Position numbers and translations under genes: made by a program. The notes under the pieces are model-generated. The model searched no databases. It saw only the letters and a program-made list of their open reading frames with translations, and was not told where the DNA came from. A stretch of 64,000 nucleotides of DNA from Pachyseris speciosa (taxonomy: Eukaryota; Cnidaria; Anthozoa; Scleractinia; Pachyseridae). The stretch is from NCBI GenBank assembly GCA_016490735.1, contig JAEMWC010000132.1, forward strand, positions 607,501-671,500, given 5' to 3'. Shown piece by piece: positions 15,201-28,961 of this stretch. The first letter of the stretch is position 1. Each line of letters opens with the position of its first letter.

Positions 15201-18200
15201 AACTTTCCCAAATTGTGACATCGACATCAGTGTGACTCAACGAAATTCCGACAGCGACATGCGGCCCCTTCGAAATTGCGACACGTGAAGGTTTGAAATT
15301 TAGACGGGGAACATAAAGATCCCCCTAACAGGGCCTCAGTACAAGCGCTGACCTCATGTAAATAACTTTTTCTCTCCAACACATTTTAACATGTTGCTGA
15401 TCTTAATATGCGCCTTTAAAGCTGAAAGAGGGTGAATTTATTTGCGAGCGACCAACTTGAAGTCAAATGTAGGTAAACAGGGAAAAAATAATTACTCACC
15501 GCTTGGTTTATTCGTCACACAAGTTAGAAGAAGCTAGAACATAACACAACCACTAGTGCAGTGCCTCTCAACTATAAATATAAGTTTTCCTTCAAATAAA
15601 AACACCACGCTTAATAAAAATTTTAATGCGAAGATAATAAATGTTTATCAGCAAACGATGATGTGATGGCTCTGACATTCTAGTGACTACAAATGAGCCG
15701 CAAAGGTGGACACAGCTCGCTGCATTAACTTCGCCGCCTGATAAGTTTGAATTTCCATACGCTTCGACCGATTACACTGCTGTATACGTGGAATTTCTCA
15801 CGAATCCAAGCCTTGAAAATATTTTTTTTTCCGCGTTGAAGATGCGTTGATGCATTTTGACCCCCTTTACTTTTCCCTGATATTGAATGACCATTTTCGC
15901 GCAGAGTGCTGGAACACCGCTTTCGATGGTCGATGCCATACAAACGAGATCAAATAGTCTGCATGGCAGGCGTACAAAGGGGAGGAGGAGGGGGAGGGAA
16001 GGAGAAAGAGAAATCCCCTCTCCCTCTCTCCCCCTTCCATCTCTCTGCCCTTTCTACGCCTGCCGCGCAGGCTAGAAATCAAAACGAGAAAATACGCACT
16101 TGGGGCCTGGATTCGACTACAAGTCGACAGCACGGATGATGCACTCCTTTTGTCTGATTGGTCTCCTTACTCCAAAGGGACGTCACGTGATGTGTTAGCG
16201 ATGACTACAGTGTGAGCTACCACAGGTGGACTGCGTTGCACTGCATTGCACTGGAAATCTACGAGACGGTTTACGGACAAACTAGCTGATTCTTTGCAGT
16301 TGGATTACTGGTAACCATCTCGAAAAATCGACTCTACATCCTAACTCGAAAATCCAACTCGCAAATCCAACTCGAAACTCCCACTCGAAATCCTAACTCG
16401 AAAATCCAACTCGAAATCCTAACTCGAAAATCCAACTCGAAATCCAACTCGAAATCCTAACTCGAAAGTTAGTTTGTCTCGAGTGCGCCATTTGCTCAGG
16501 TTCCAAAAGAAAAAAAATAGTACTCAGTGCTTATTTACACTAAAATATTTACCTTGTTGTTTTCACAGGAAAAACAGAAACTGAAAATAGAACAGAAAAC
16601 GTTAGTAATTAATGACAAATTAAAAAGAAACATTTCTAATCGCTTGTAGCCTCTGGTAAACCAGAGGGCAAAATTCTAGTATAGTAAACGCGATATAGCT
16701 TGTATATAAATTTGACCGATGTAATCAGTGCTACTCGTCATCGTGTGACTACTGACAAATTATTTTCCGGCCGTATTTTTTGCAAATTTGTGAAAGCCTA
16801 GAAAGTGACATTTATATGTGGCTCAGTGTTTTCATAATATTGCCATCTCTCATCTCCAGAATTCCAGTTTTACAAAACTGCACATTTTAAACCCAGTTGT
16901 TAGATTCCTCTTGCAACGTGACAACGCAACGGCCATTTTGCAAGTGTGGCAGAGAAACTGAATTGCAGAGTTTGACAGCGGTTTTCAAACCAAAAGGAGC
17001 TTCGAGGCTAAGTCTAATGATTGAAAAGTCACCAGTACTGGAGCGATCGCCTGGGCTGTAGCCAACTAAAAAGAATTTTAGAGATGCAGATAAATTAGAG
17101 GTTGTAAAAATGTGAATCGATTGAACTCTCCACAGCCCACACCAATGAGTGTAAACCTGTAAGGAAACGACACACTTTGGTTCAAGAAATAAACAGGATC
17201 AAATACTGAAGAAAAAGCACTTTAAAGAAATTAATGCTCCCAAGTGTTGTTCTTTTGTCCACGCTACATATGTTCAGGAAAAGGTAAAGAGGCTATAGTA
17301 ACAAAAAGCTCAATCCAAAGTTTGCCTGAGTTTTGTTCCCTTCCTAGGCCTTAGTACGGGGGAGAGGGGGAACTCTTTCATAAGCTCAAGACAAATTTAG
17401 GCTACGGAATGAAACGCGGCAAGAATGAACCATGTATCAAATTGTCCCTTGCAAGGTCCACAAAGAGGGTGACGACGTCATATTATATGATAATTACATC
17501 ATTGTTTCTGGAGTGCTGCCATCTTGGATTTTTCGCCTTCCCCAAAAAACTTTCAAAACCTTTAAGCTGATCCAAATATGATCAATAATCTATGATAGTG
17601 TAAAAGGTGTAAATATTGCGGGAAACCATTTTTGTCAAAATGCAGTTGAAAGATGAAACGTGATTCCAAAGTGTTGCCAGGTAGATTTAAAAACATTCAA
17701 GAGATTTTGTGTCTTACCGAAGCAAACAAACAAGATGATCGAAAGATACTTACGGAACTTTTTGAAGACTCGTTTCAAAAGACTGTTAAATCTATTCACC
17801 AGCCTTCTGAGGTATCTCGGCACTGAAGGAACTCTGAGTGTTACCTTGGGAACGAGTAATACCTCCGCACCATACTCGCCTTCGGCTGTGGGGCTACCAT
17901 TGTTGAGATTACGGTCCACCCTAAACTGGGAGACGAAAGGAAATGCGAGGTTACTTTATGAAGAGTATAATTCACCTCCGGTTTTACTGATTTAATAAAA
18001 CTGATGATGATGACGGTGGTGATGATGATGGTGATGGTGATAATCATGCTGGTGGCGGTGAGGTTGATGGTCATGGTCATGGCGATGGTAGTGGTGATGG
18101 TGATGGTGATGGTGATGGTGGAAGTGGTGTTGGTGGCGATGGTGATGGTGATGGTGATAGTGGTGGTGATGGTGATGCTGGTGGTGATGATGATGGTGAT

Positions 18201-18566
18201 GGTGATGGTGATAGTGGTGATGGTGATGGCCGTGGCGATGGTGATGCTGAAGGCGATGGTGATGCTGATGGTGATGGTGGTGATGGTGATCCTGATGGTG
18301 ATGATGGGGATGGGGATGGGGATGATGATGGTGATGGTGATGGTGATGGTGATAGTGATGGTGATGGTGATGGTGATGATGATTGTGACGGTGATGGTGA
18401 TGGTGATGGTGATGGTGATGGTGATGGTGATGGTGATGGTGATGGTGATGGTGGCGGTGGTGGTGATGGTGATGGTGATGGTGACGGTGATGGTGATGGC
18501 GATGGTGGTGGTGATGATTGGTGCTAATGATGGTCATGGTCGTGGTCTTTCCGGTTTTGTTTTTTG

Positions 18567-18628
<62 letters not shown>

Positions 18629-21600
18629 ACAAGTGGATTGATTTTTCTGCACCCTCCACGCCTTGTGCAAAATCCTCCCAGTCCTAACCGAGCGGATGAT
18701 GTGAATCCCATCGGTACATGAACTTTTCCCTGGTTTTTGGTAGAAACGGTAAAAATTCAATGAGTCAAGGAGTACAGCTTCCATTGCCCCTGCTCAATTT
18801 TCCTAAAATTTTCTTGACAAAAAATTTGCTTCGTGCGTAATTTTTGACGGAATTTGGTGGTTTTAGTGCAATTGTATTCTCAGCATTTCATTTTTTGCTG
18901 TTTTCTAAACAGAAATAGTAAGGATCCATGCCAGTCTGGGTGAATGAGGTTAATCTTCCTGAGTACAGAAGCCACCTCAGGGCCCGCGCAGCAAATTTGC
19001 AGGGGAGTTCACTTCGAAACCGTTAGCGTGTGTCAAATAGGGGGGTCTGGTGGTATGCTCCCCCGGAAAATTTTAAATTCAACAAAAAAGCGGTAAGTAC
19101 CTTTGATTTTTTTTAGTATTACTTCCTTTTTACTCTTGAAAATTGTTGGGGCTAAAGCCCCTCCCCCTGCGCGGTCCCTACACGTATTTCCATTCTTCAC
19201 AGGTTTGTTGCTAAGAAGAAATTCCTCACCTCCTTAGCATTTCATATGTCAGCCCCTGAATTAAAAATGATTGCAAAAAAAAAAAAGTTTAAGCGGGATT
19301 CGGGATTGATTTTTTGATGAAAGTCTTCCCTTTGAAACCCAGTGTTTCCAGGCTGGTCCACTTTATTTTACACCCTCGCTTTCTCGGGTTGTAAGATATC
19401 ACCTATCTAAACTTACCGTAGCTTTGACAACTACATTGAGATTGGCTTCAAAGAAAAGTGCCGACGGAATACATAATCCTGTAATAGGTATGCAGAAATC
19501 TGCCAGTTGAATTGGCTTGACAACCTTATATGGAGGTGGATCAATGCTAAAACGGAAAGAAGGGAAAAGAACAAATAAATATCATAAATTTCGACATGTA
19601 TGGTATGGTATGGTATGGTATGGTATGGTATGGTATGGTATGTTGTGGTGTGGTGTGGTGTGGTGTAGTGTGGTGTAGCCATTGTGTGATATGGTATGGT
19701 ATGTTGTGGTATGGTAAGGTATGGTATGGTATGGTATGGTATGGTATGGTATGGTATGTTGTGGTGTTGTGTGGTGTTGTGTGGTGTGGTGTAGCCATGG
19801 TGTGATGTGGTATCGTTAACTGACTGGTATGGCATGGTATGTTTCTGAAGACCTAAAGAAAGTGAAACCCAATTGGGGATATCGAGACTTTTGCAAATGC
19901 CATTGGAATCCAAAATGAAAAGTAAATATGAAGGCGTTTGTCATAAATAACCACGTGCTTTTCAACCCTAAAAATGTCATATTGTTGTAACGTACAGTGA
20001 AACCCCGTTCTACGGACACCCACATATAACGGACAACAACAACAACATGACTTTATTTTATCTCGAATTTACAGAGTAGTTAAGAAGTTAATATCTTCGA
20101 GAACTATCTTTGTAACGGCAACAAAAAAGGTCATATATTTTCTTTTAAATTGGCACACTTAATACGAACATTTGGATGATACGAACACTTTGGCAGGTCC
20201 CTTTGTTGTCCGTATTAACGGGCTTTCACTTTATTTGAAATCTCCTTAAAAAATTATGGATGTTAAATTATCTCAGCAAACAGCGGATTGACTGTTACGA
20301 GTTGTCGGCGATGGTTGGGTGTTGTTCTTTCAACTGCGAATAATTCCCAACAACTCCCTAAATGGTGTTCAAACGCTTCCAACAAGCTGGACCCAATAAT
20401 TCTGGATGTCGTTGTCCAACACGTGTTGGGAGCGTTTTCACGGGCCATAACAAGGAAATTATAAAATCCTTTGTATTAGGACAAACTGTCGTTAACTGAC
20501 AGCTAGCAATTGACAAAGTGATAAGTGTAGAGTTTGTCGTTGAGAAATTCTTTACTGCGGCTGTTAAGTAATTAAGACCCGCGCAGATCGGCTGCCAACA
20601 TTGTTGGCAAACTAATAATCTTGCGTCCATCATGTTGAGTGGGTTTGAACACCTTGTTGAGTGTTGTTGCATGTTGTTGTCAGTTCACACCACAACATCC
20701 AACAGCTCAGTGCCAACAGCACCCAAACCGGTGTTAAAACCCATCCAACCCGCTGGAAGCAACAATTCTGACAGATGTTGGCTAACAATGTTGAGAGCGT
20801 TCGAACAGGTCTTTAGTTTGATGTAGAACTCACTCATTTTTGCCAGTACAACCCTACCTGTATTCAATACCAATCTGTACCCCCACGTTGTAAATCGCTT
20901 CACCCGTCATCTCCGCACCAAACAATGCGTCTGTGATGGTAAAATCACCGTTCTGGTCTCTGTCAGTGAAGAGTCCCATTTGGACAATAAAGTCTGTGTA
21001 TAATTTGTATGTTTGTTGCACAGTTATGTAGCCTTTTCCGGGAAGCTAGTTTATGAAAAAAGAAAACAACAACTATGTAAATTGCACAGATATACATTAA
21101 ATAGAACACGAAAGTAAATGTATTTGCGAGTAAATGTATTTGCGATGTCATCCTCACATTCATTTCACACACACGCAAAGACATTTCTTAAATTAATGGT
21201 CGAAATCTTAAGTCCAAAATTATATTATCCGGACGTTTATTATTCGCTATTAAAATCGAGCAAAAGTTTGTCCATTTTTCAACATGGTTTCAGTGTTGCT
21301 TTCTATTTGATTAGTTACCTTCAGGTTCAATTAACACGTCAACAGTTCAAAGAAAACACACTTAAAATAAGTAAATCGGTATCGTTACTTTGAACAATCC
21401 GGTATCTTCGCTTTTGAGTTTCAGTAGAGGTCCCAATTCATTCAAAGAGGTTGTGTGTCAATCGTTAGCTTGTAGTGCATCATATCGTCAATCTGCACAA
21501 ACGAATTGGATTTTACTTTTTACTCGGGCTTCGTAGGGCGCCCGAGGTTAAAAATACCGTCCGTTCTTCTTTTTCGTCGTCGAGTTTCATCCACAAAGCT

Positions 21601-23460
21601 CACTTCCGGCGTTTCTTTGCAAGCGCTAAAAAAACAGACACGGAGTGTCACGCAAGCATCACATTACGCGTCAGTTGTTTTGAAGTTATGTAAATTTTTC
21701 AAAACAACAAGAATGCCCGGCGCCTCCTGGATTATTCGTCGACTCACCGTTTGTTTTTGAGGTCTGAACAGCTAATAAGTTAAGAGAAGTGTCTATACGA
21801 ATGTTTGCAGGTTCGAAGCCTCGAAGGATTTTCAGAGGGAAGGGATGTTTGCCACGCGGACTAAAAATTTTTGCGTGTCACCAAGTCGGCTCTTTAAGTG
21901 TGTCCAAAATACCAGGAAAATGTAAACAGGAGAATTAGCGAATTTCCACGTTCAAAATTTACGCTTTGTTTATCGGATGGCCATGAAAGCACAATTATTT
22001 TTCCATAAAAAGGGAAGGAGAACCGAAAGTTGTTTCTAGCGTTAACATGACAAAGTTATAAAATTTTAGAGCGTCAGATAATTTTGCCGCCTCACAGCGC
22101 TCTTTTCATGGCTTATTAAAAACTCGTTCAAACGTTTGCTAGTAAATATGGAAATTTGGCAGCATATAGCACCGAAAATAATTTCGAATTTCTGTTTGAA
22201 AGGCGAGTTAAAAAATTTTGCGTGTCACCAAATCCACTCTTAAAGCCTGTCGAAATTGGCATTAGTAAACCAGAGTAATTGCGAATTGCCCCGTTCGAAA
22301 TTTTCGCTTTGTTTATCAAATAATTGAATCAACAATTATTTTCCTATAACATGGGCAATTTCAGCTTTAAGGGGAAGCGAAAATTATGTTTCTAGCGTTA
22401 ATATTGATAAAGTTATGAACCGACAATCATGGCGTAATTCTATTATTCCACCAAGATCAGAGGAATCGACCTACTGCGCGACCTTAAGCTCGATAAAGCG
22501 TGTCCAAATTAGCATTTATAAACAAGAGAATTAATTAGCAAATTGCCGCGTTCAAAATTTTGGCTTTGTTTGTCAGATGACTGCAACAAGAGAAGAGAAC
22601 CGAAATTTTTGTTTCTTTAGTTAATAGACACAAAGTTATGGAATTTAGAACCACGTAATTTTGCGGTTTCAAACGGCTCTTTTTCTGTCGTTATGCCTTG
22701 TTTAAACGTTCTCATAATATTACAACCGTGTAGGTTAAATGCCTCTTAGAAGGCCGAGTGAAGGCCAAAATGGCCTATTGTTTACTAAGGGATCGGTATG
22801 GCTTAAACATTATGTCTAGCTTGCCCAAAGCCGCCTTAAAGTTTTAAAAATTTAAGGTGGCTCTGAATTGTTCTAAACTTTGCAAAATGTTGGATCTCGA
22901 CACGCTGATTAATGTTCTACAATTTACAATGGGGTCACCGAGTTCATGGCAAGGAATGAGGGACATGAGAAGGTGGAGCCACTTCGGAGCAGTCTCGAAG
23001 AGCTATCAATCACTTTCTTTCTTTGGTGAAGTTCTATTTGATGATCGTTGCTATAGAAATTTGCAGGCGGTTAAAAAAAATGATGACGGCCCTGTCGAGT
23101 AATGTACGGTCGTCTACAACAGCGAAGAAATAAAGATAATAAAGAAAGTTTGTTATCTGGAAAATTTCCACTAATAAATAAATCGATTTTTGTCTGTCAA
23201 TCAATGAATGGGCCTTTGTTTGATACCACTATAAAAGCACTAGAAAGTGTACTATAGTAATGACAATCAAAGTAAACAAACGGGGTAGTGCTGGAAACCC
23301 GTGTTAGCACCCTTAAGTGGGAAAAACTTCTTTTATGCCTTTATACATTGTTCTAAGTCTGCGGATAAAAATCTAAAACGTCGACAAATCAATTGAAAAC
23401 TCATTACTGAACTGTACTTTCTTTGGTTCTGGTTGCTAAACGGTATTTTAAAAGAAAGTT

Positions 23461-23505
<45 letters not shown>

Positions 23506-24703
23506 GTCATCATCATTATTATTAGGATTATTCAGTTGTTAGCTGCCAAATCCGCCAAGGCGCTTCCCCAACAGTCAACGGTAAGGCAAAGAGGCATTTT
23601 CTCAACACTCACCGAAAGTTTGTGTTCCCTTTGGAAGGACTTTCTGAATCGAATGGTTTCAGTATTGATGTCCCTCTTGTGCCGTCTATGTTCCTTTTTC
23701 AATTCGTCTAATCTTGCAGCAGTAACAGCAGTGCCATTTATCACAGCATGGACATAGAGAACTTCAATCAGCACAAAGTCTCCTGAAATGTGCGATTCAA
23801 CAACCTGTAAAGGAATCAGTGATAACGAAATGTTATAGTAGACCAACAGCAAACTGCTTCGATTGTCTTCAAATGAAGACTGTCGTTATAAAAAAAATTG
23901 CAACCGCGCGACGAGGAATTGTTTGTGGGAACCAAAACAGGAAAATACCATTTACTGTAGGGAGAATGAAGTTACCTGGTCGTCTTAGGAGTTAGACTCA
24001 ACACAAGAACTAATAGTTGGGTACAGAAGTGCGCCAGTTTGTCATGTATTCTTAAGATCAAATATTCCCTCTAACTCATACCTCAACATAACGCACGTTT
24101 AACAACAAAACAGCAAAAGAACCTTAAACATGAGCCTAAGCCTATACCGGTTACATGTATTATGTAAATTGTATTTTTCACATTCACGCTTTGTTCCTTG
24201 TTGAGCACCAGAAACTATGTAGACACCAACTCGTTGCCAATTTTGTAAATCTGACCCAAGCACTTGAATACGGATGTGTCTGAAAGTTGATTCTATGAAC
24301 GTGTAGCGATTTTGCGTCATTCAGTGGAAAACTCCTCTGTTGGACTGAATTACTGAATTACATATTTACATTCAACGGACTGGAAATTTTTCCTAACCTT
24401 TGCAATGAACGCATCACTGCTCCTTCCTATTATGGAATCGTTTACTGATACTTGGCTTTGTTGTCCTGGTTCAGTTATCATCAAGCCATAACTGTTATCA
24501 CCGCCAGTGCAAATCACTTCGTTGTCGGACGGAGAACCGGGAATACGAGGATTGAACCTTGAATAGAGAAAAATGAACATTAATCAGTGCATGGTTCAAA
24601 CTGCTGGACAGTGTACATGATATCCTATGATGACCACTTTCGAGGTACGTACAGTTAAAGATGTAACTTGTCGAAAGTTTCTCTTAAATTTGGTTTATCA
24701 ACG

Positions 24704-24734
<31 letters not shown>

Positions 24735-25287
24735 GGATTCGATTAGCTGACGTTTCGAGCGTTATCCCTTCGTCGGAGCGAATCGAGGAATTGTGGGTTG
24801 TGTAAGGCTTATATACAGAAAATGGAGCTACGCTATTGGTGGTAACATGGTAACGTGAAAAACAGGAATAAATTAATTGAATGAAAAGCGCTCGTTGATA
24901 ATGTGGGGATTAAGAGTGCCGATTTGAAAGATCAGTTTTTGCTCGAGATTTTTACGGGTTTCCGTGGTACCTTGATGTAGGGAAAGGCCGGAGATCGACA
25001 TGTGTTGTTTGGAATGGTTAGGGAGATTAAAATGCCGAGCGACAGGTTTGGATGCGTCTCTATCATCTTTCTCAACAGAAGATGTTCTCGGAATCGGTCA
25101 CCTAGTCGTCTTCCTGTTTCGCCGATGTATAACTTTTTGCATAATGTACAGGTTATGGAATAGACAACATTTGCGGAGGTACACGTGAAACGATCAGTGA
25201 TCTAAACAGATCATTTAGGGCCCGATAACATCACTGATCACTGATCGAAACGTCAGCGAAACGCTCGAAACGTCTGCTAATCGATCC

Positions 25288-25318
<31 letters not shown>

Positions 25319-26729
25319 CGTCGATAAACCAAATTTTAGTGTTTCACTCCCTCACCGACGCAGCACAACAGTTTCTTTAGAAACTAATCCCCTTTATTCG
25401 AAAGTTTCTCTTGTATGGTAAGGTATATAACGCTAGATAACGTGTTAAATTAGTGAGTCAGTGGGTAAGGCTCCTATGGTGTTTTTTATTATGTTGATTA
25501 TTCCAGGTACACATCGGGTCTATGAATCCAACAAATGGTCGGCCCCAGTGTGGCTCCTTTTTGTCTTGCAAAGTTAGACTCTTCGAAGGCGATTCAGCTG
25601 GAAACGACATTCCGCCATACCTTTCATACTAAAGAAGAAAGCCCAACTTTAATGTTCAAAACCGTGGCGGATAAAGCTGGAAAGTGAGTGATTTTTGTGT
25701 CAAAGAACGACTATTGATGTTAAGGAACAGGATCCGATTGATACCAGTAGAAAAGTCAAAAGCTTAGAGAGGTATGTCAAAAAAAATAATTTTCTTTACT
25801 CAAGTCGCTCTATTTATGCTCGACATATTTTTAGGATGATTTCCCGCTACGTACTGCGCACGCGTGTGTATATTCTGTATCAGTTCCAAACGTATCGATT
25901 AAAACCAAGCTGTCCACTTGTTTACACTTGTAGATCTTGATGCTTCACTGTACCTGTGTGTCCAAGTGGAATTCTCGGTACACCTCTCAAGCTCTGTTTC
26001 CAGGAATATCATATCTAACGTGTGATTCACTTTGGTGACCTTCTCAATGAACCCGTGACTTTGTGCAGACACAATCACATCTCCGGGTTCCACATTTACG
26101 CTTTGTTCCTTGTTTAGCACCAGAAACTGTGTAGACACCAACTCGTAGCCCATTTTGTAGATGTGTCCCAAGCACTTGAATACGGACGTGTCTGAAGGTT
26201 GACATTCAAATGTGTAAAGGTAGGTCAATTAAAATACGTCATAATGACTAGTATATCTTGAGTTTTCATTGTATGTTTCTTTCGCGTCGTTTATACAAAA
26301 AAGCCATCCCTATCTAGATCGAAAGAGGGGTGGGGAAATTCTTCCTCCGCGGTCTTTGATCGTCTATGCAATTCTGCTGTGTGAGTTATGGTCACCAAGC
26401 CGAAACTTTTCTGTCAACAGTTTGGTATGCTAGCTCATTGCCTATTGGCATTAATTTATCTTGGCAGCCAAATTTTGTCAGTGCGTCTTTTTTTTTTTTC
26501 ACAAACTAGAATGTTCCTTGTTTTAAAATAATCTTCTTGCAGCAATTTAACCTTTTTATATCATTTTATTTTATTTCTATATACTCATACTTATATACTT
26601 TTTCGTTATTCAGTGGCGTAGTATACATTTGTGTACAACGGTTTCCTTCATTCGCCCTGAAGAAGACCGACAAGTCGGCCGAAATATAGGTGATCCTGAA
26701 AATTGTGTCCTGTCTTCATTTGTGTTTGT

Positions 26730-26760
<31 letters not shown>

Positions 26761-28898
26761 GGTCAATCAATGTTTGAAGAATGGTTTTCGTGGAGCGCTC
26801 AACTTTTCAGGAGCTGTAAATATTCTTGTGTAAAGATTTCCAGACTTCAGAAGTGATTCATAATCGCTTTATTGCAACAGCTCTGTTTCGTATAGCCAAA
26901 TACTGACTACACTCATCAGGCAATAGCGACGAATGACCGTTAAATTTGAATGCTGGCAATATAAACAAATAGTTGCGTGAGCGCGCGCCTTGCGCGTGCT
27001 GTAAATTAACAGTTACGCTATGTTATTCGAAAGTTTCTGAGTACGTATTTGTTCCTGTGAGGGCAAGAACTTGCTAATTCGTTTCGTTTGTTTAGGGTGC
27101 ACAATCCCTTTCTGCAGATAATAATACCCTGAAAGACGGCAACAAACCCTTTCACATAAAGTGGAAAGTACTAAGAACATGTAAACCTTATGATAATATC
27201 ACGAAGAAATGTAGCTTGTGTCTTTATGAAAAGTTCATTATTATCTGCAGAAAGGGATTGTGCACCCTAAACAAACGAAACGAATTAGCAAGTTCTTGCC
27301 CTCACAGGAACAAATACGTACTCAGAAACTTTCGAATAACATAGCGTAACTGTTAATTTACAGCACGCGCAAGGCGCGCGCTCACGCAACTATTTGTTTA
27401 TATTGCCAGCATTCAAATTTAACGGTCATTCGTCGCTATTGCCTGATGAGTGTAGTCAGTATTTGGCTATACGAAACAGAGCTGTTGCAATAAAGCGATT
27501 ATGAATCACTTCTGAAGTCTGGAAATCTTTACACAAGAATATATATATATATATATATATAACTCTTCACAAGCATCAGTCACAAACAGTTAATCTTCAT
27601 GAAGAAACATACACTATCACAAATGAAGATAACCCACATGTTATGTTCCACACCTATATTTCGACCACATAAAGTGGTCTTCATCAGGGTAAAATTACAG
27701 TTACAACCGCACGCGTCATACTACTTTTAAAAGTGTAAACTTAAACAGCCTCGCGCGCGCGCATCAACAAACGATCTCCTCCCCGCGCGCATAATGCCAT
27801 TATAAACCATCAACAAATTACGTGCGTCTGGAACGCCTGTTCTGACCGAAGAAAAAGTCATTGTCATTAAGACCATAAGGACTCAAAGTATTAAGCTTAT
27901 GTGCCCATTGGCCCTCCTTGTCCCTCAGCTCCTCTTCCCATTGACCCTGTCTATCAACTGAATGTTCATATCATCCAAACCGCCATGTCCATCACTCCAA
28001 AAGTGTTTATACAGTAGGTCGTCATTCTCCCGCTGTGCCTCATTCAATCTTGCATGGCGTCTTATTCTGGATTTATGGTTGTTAAACCTTATTCTAAACT
28101 TTGTAACAGTGGACCCCACATACTGTACTAAACACCTCTTACATGTGATCAAGTAAACCACATTACTTGAGTTACAATCAAGACTATAGTTAATAGAGTA
28201 CTTCCTGTCATTATGAGTACACACAAAACAGTCCTTTTCCTCTAAATACCTACCTGTAGGTATTTAGAGGAAAAGGACTGTTTTGTGTGTACTCATAATG
28301 ACAGGAAGTACTCTATTAACTATAGTCTTGATTGTAACTCAAGTAATGTGGTTTACTTGATCACATGTAAGAGGTGTTCAGTACAGTATGTGGGGTCCAC
28401 TGTTACAAAGTTTAGAATAAGGTTTAACAACCATAAATCCAGAATAAGACGCCATGCAAGATTGAATGAGGCACAGCGGGAGAATGACGACCTACTGTAT
28501 AAACACTTTTGGAGTGATGGACATGGCGGTTTGGATGATATGAACATTCAGTTGATAGACAGGGTCAATGGGGAAGAGGAGCTGAGGGACAAGGAGGGCC
28601 AATGGGCATATAAGCTTAATACTTTGAGTCCTTATGGTCTTAATGACAATGACTTTTTCTTCGGTCAGAACAGGCGTTCCAGACGCACGTAATTTGTTGA
28701 TGGTTTATAATGGCATTATGCGCGCGGGGAGGAGATCGTTTGTTGATGCGCGCGCGCGAGGCCGTTTAAGTTTACACTTTTAAAAGTAGTATGACGCGTG
28801 CGGTTGTAACTGTAATTTTACCCTGATGAAGACCACTTTATGTGGTCGAAATATAGGTGTGGAACATAACATGTGGGTTATCTTCATTTGTGATAGTG

Positions 28899-28961
<63 letters not shown>

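Noticed and set aside
16315..16470. CRISPR-like repeats
   Set aside because: Units are contiguous 12-14-mers without unique spacers, in eukaryotic DNA.
17992..18711. Poly-His and Met/Val-rich frames
   Set aside because: Produced by the GGTGAT satellite and (GT)n tract. Only the 99 bases of exon 22 are supported.
19431..19913. Tyr/His-rich frames
   Set aside because: Pentanucleotide satellite; only exon 21 at the left edge is real.
22857..23102. 81-codon plus-strand frame as a small gene
   Set aside because: No recognisable motif, promoter, splice context or repeat relationship.
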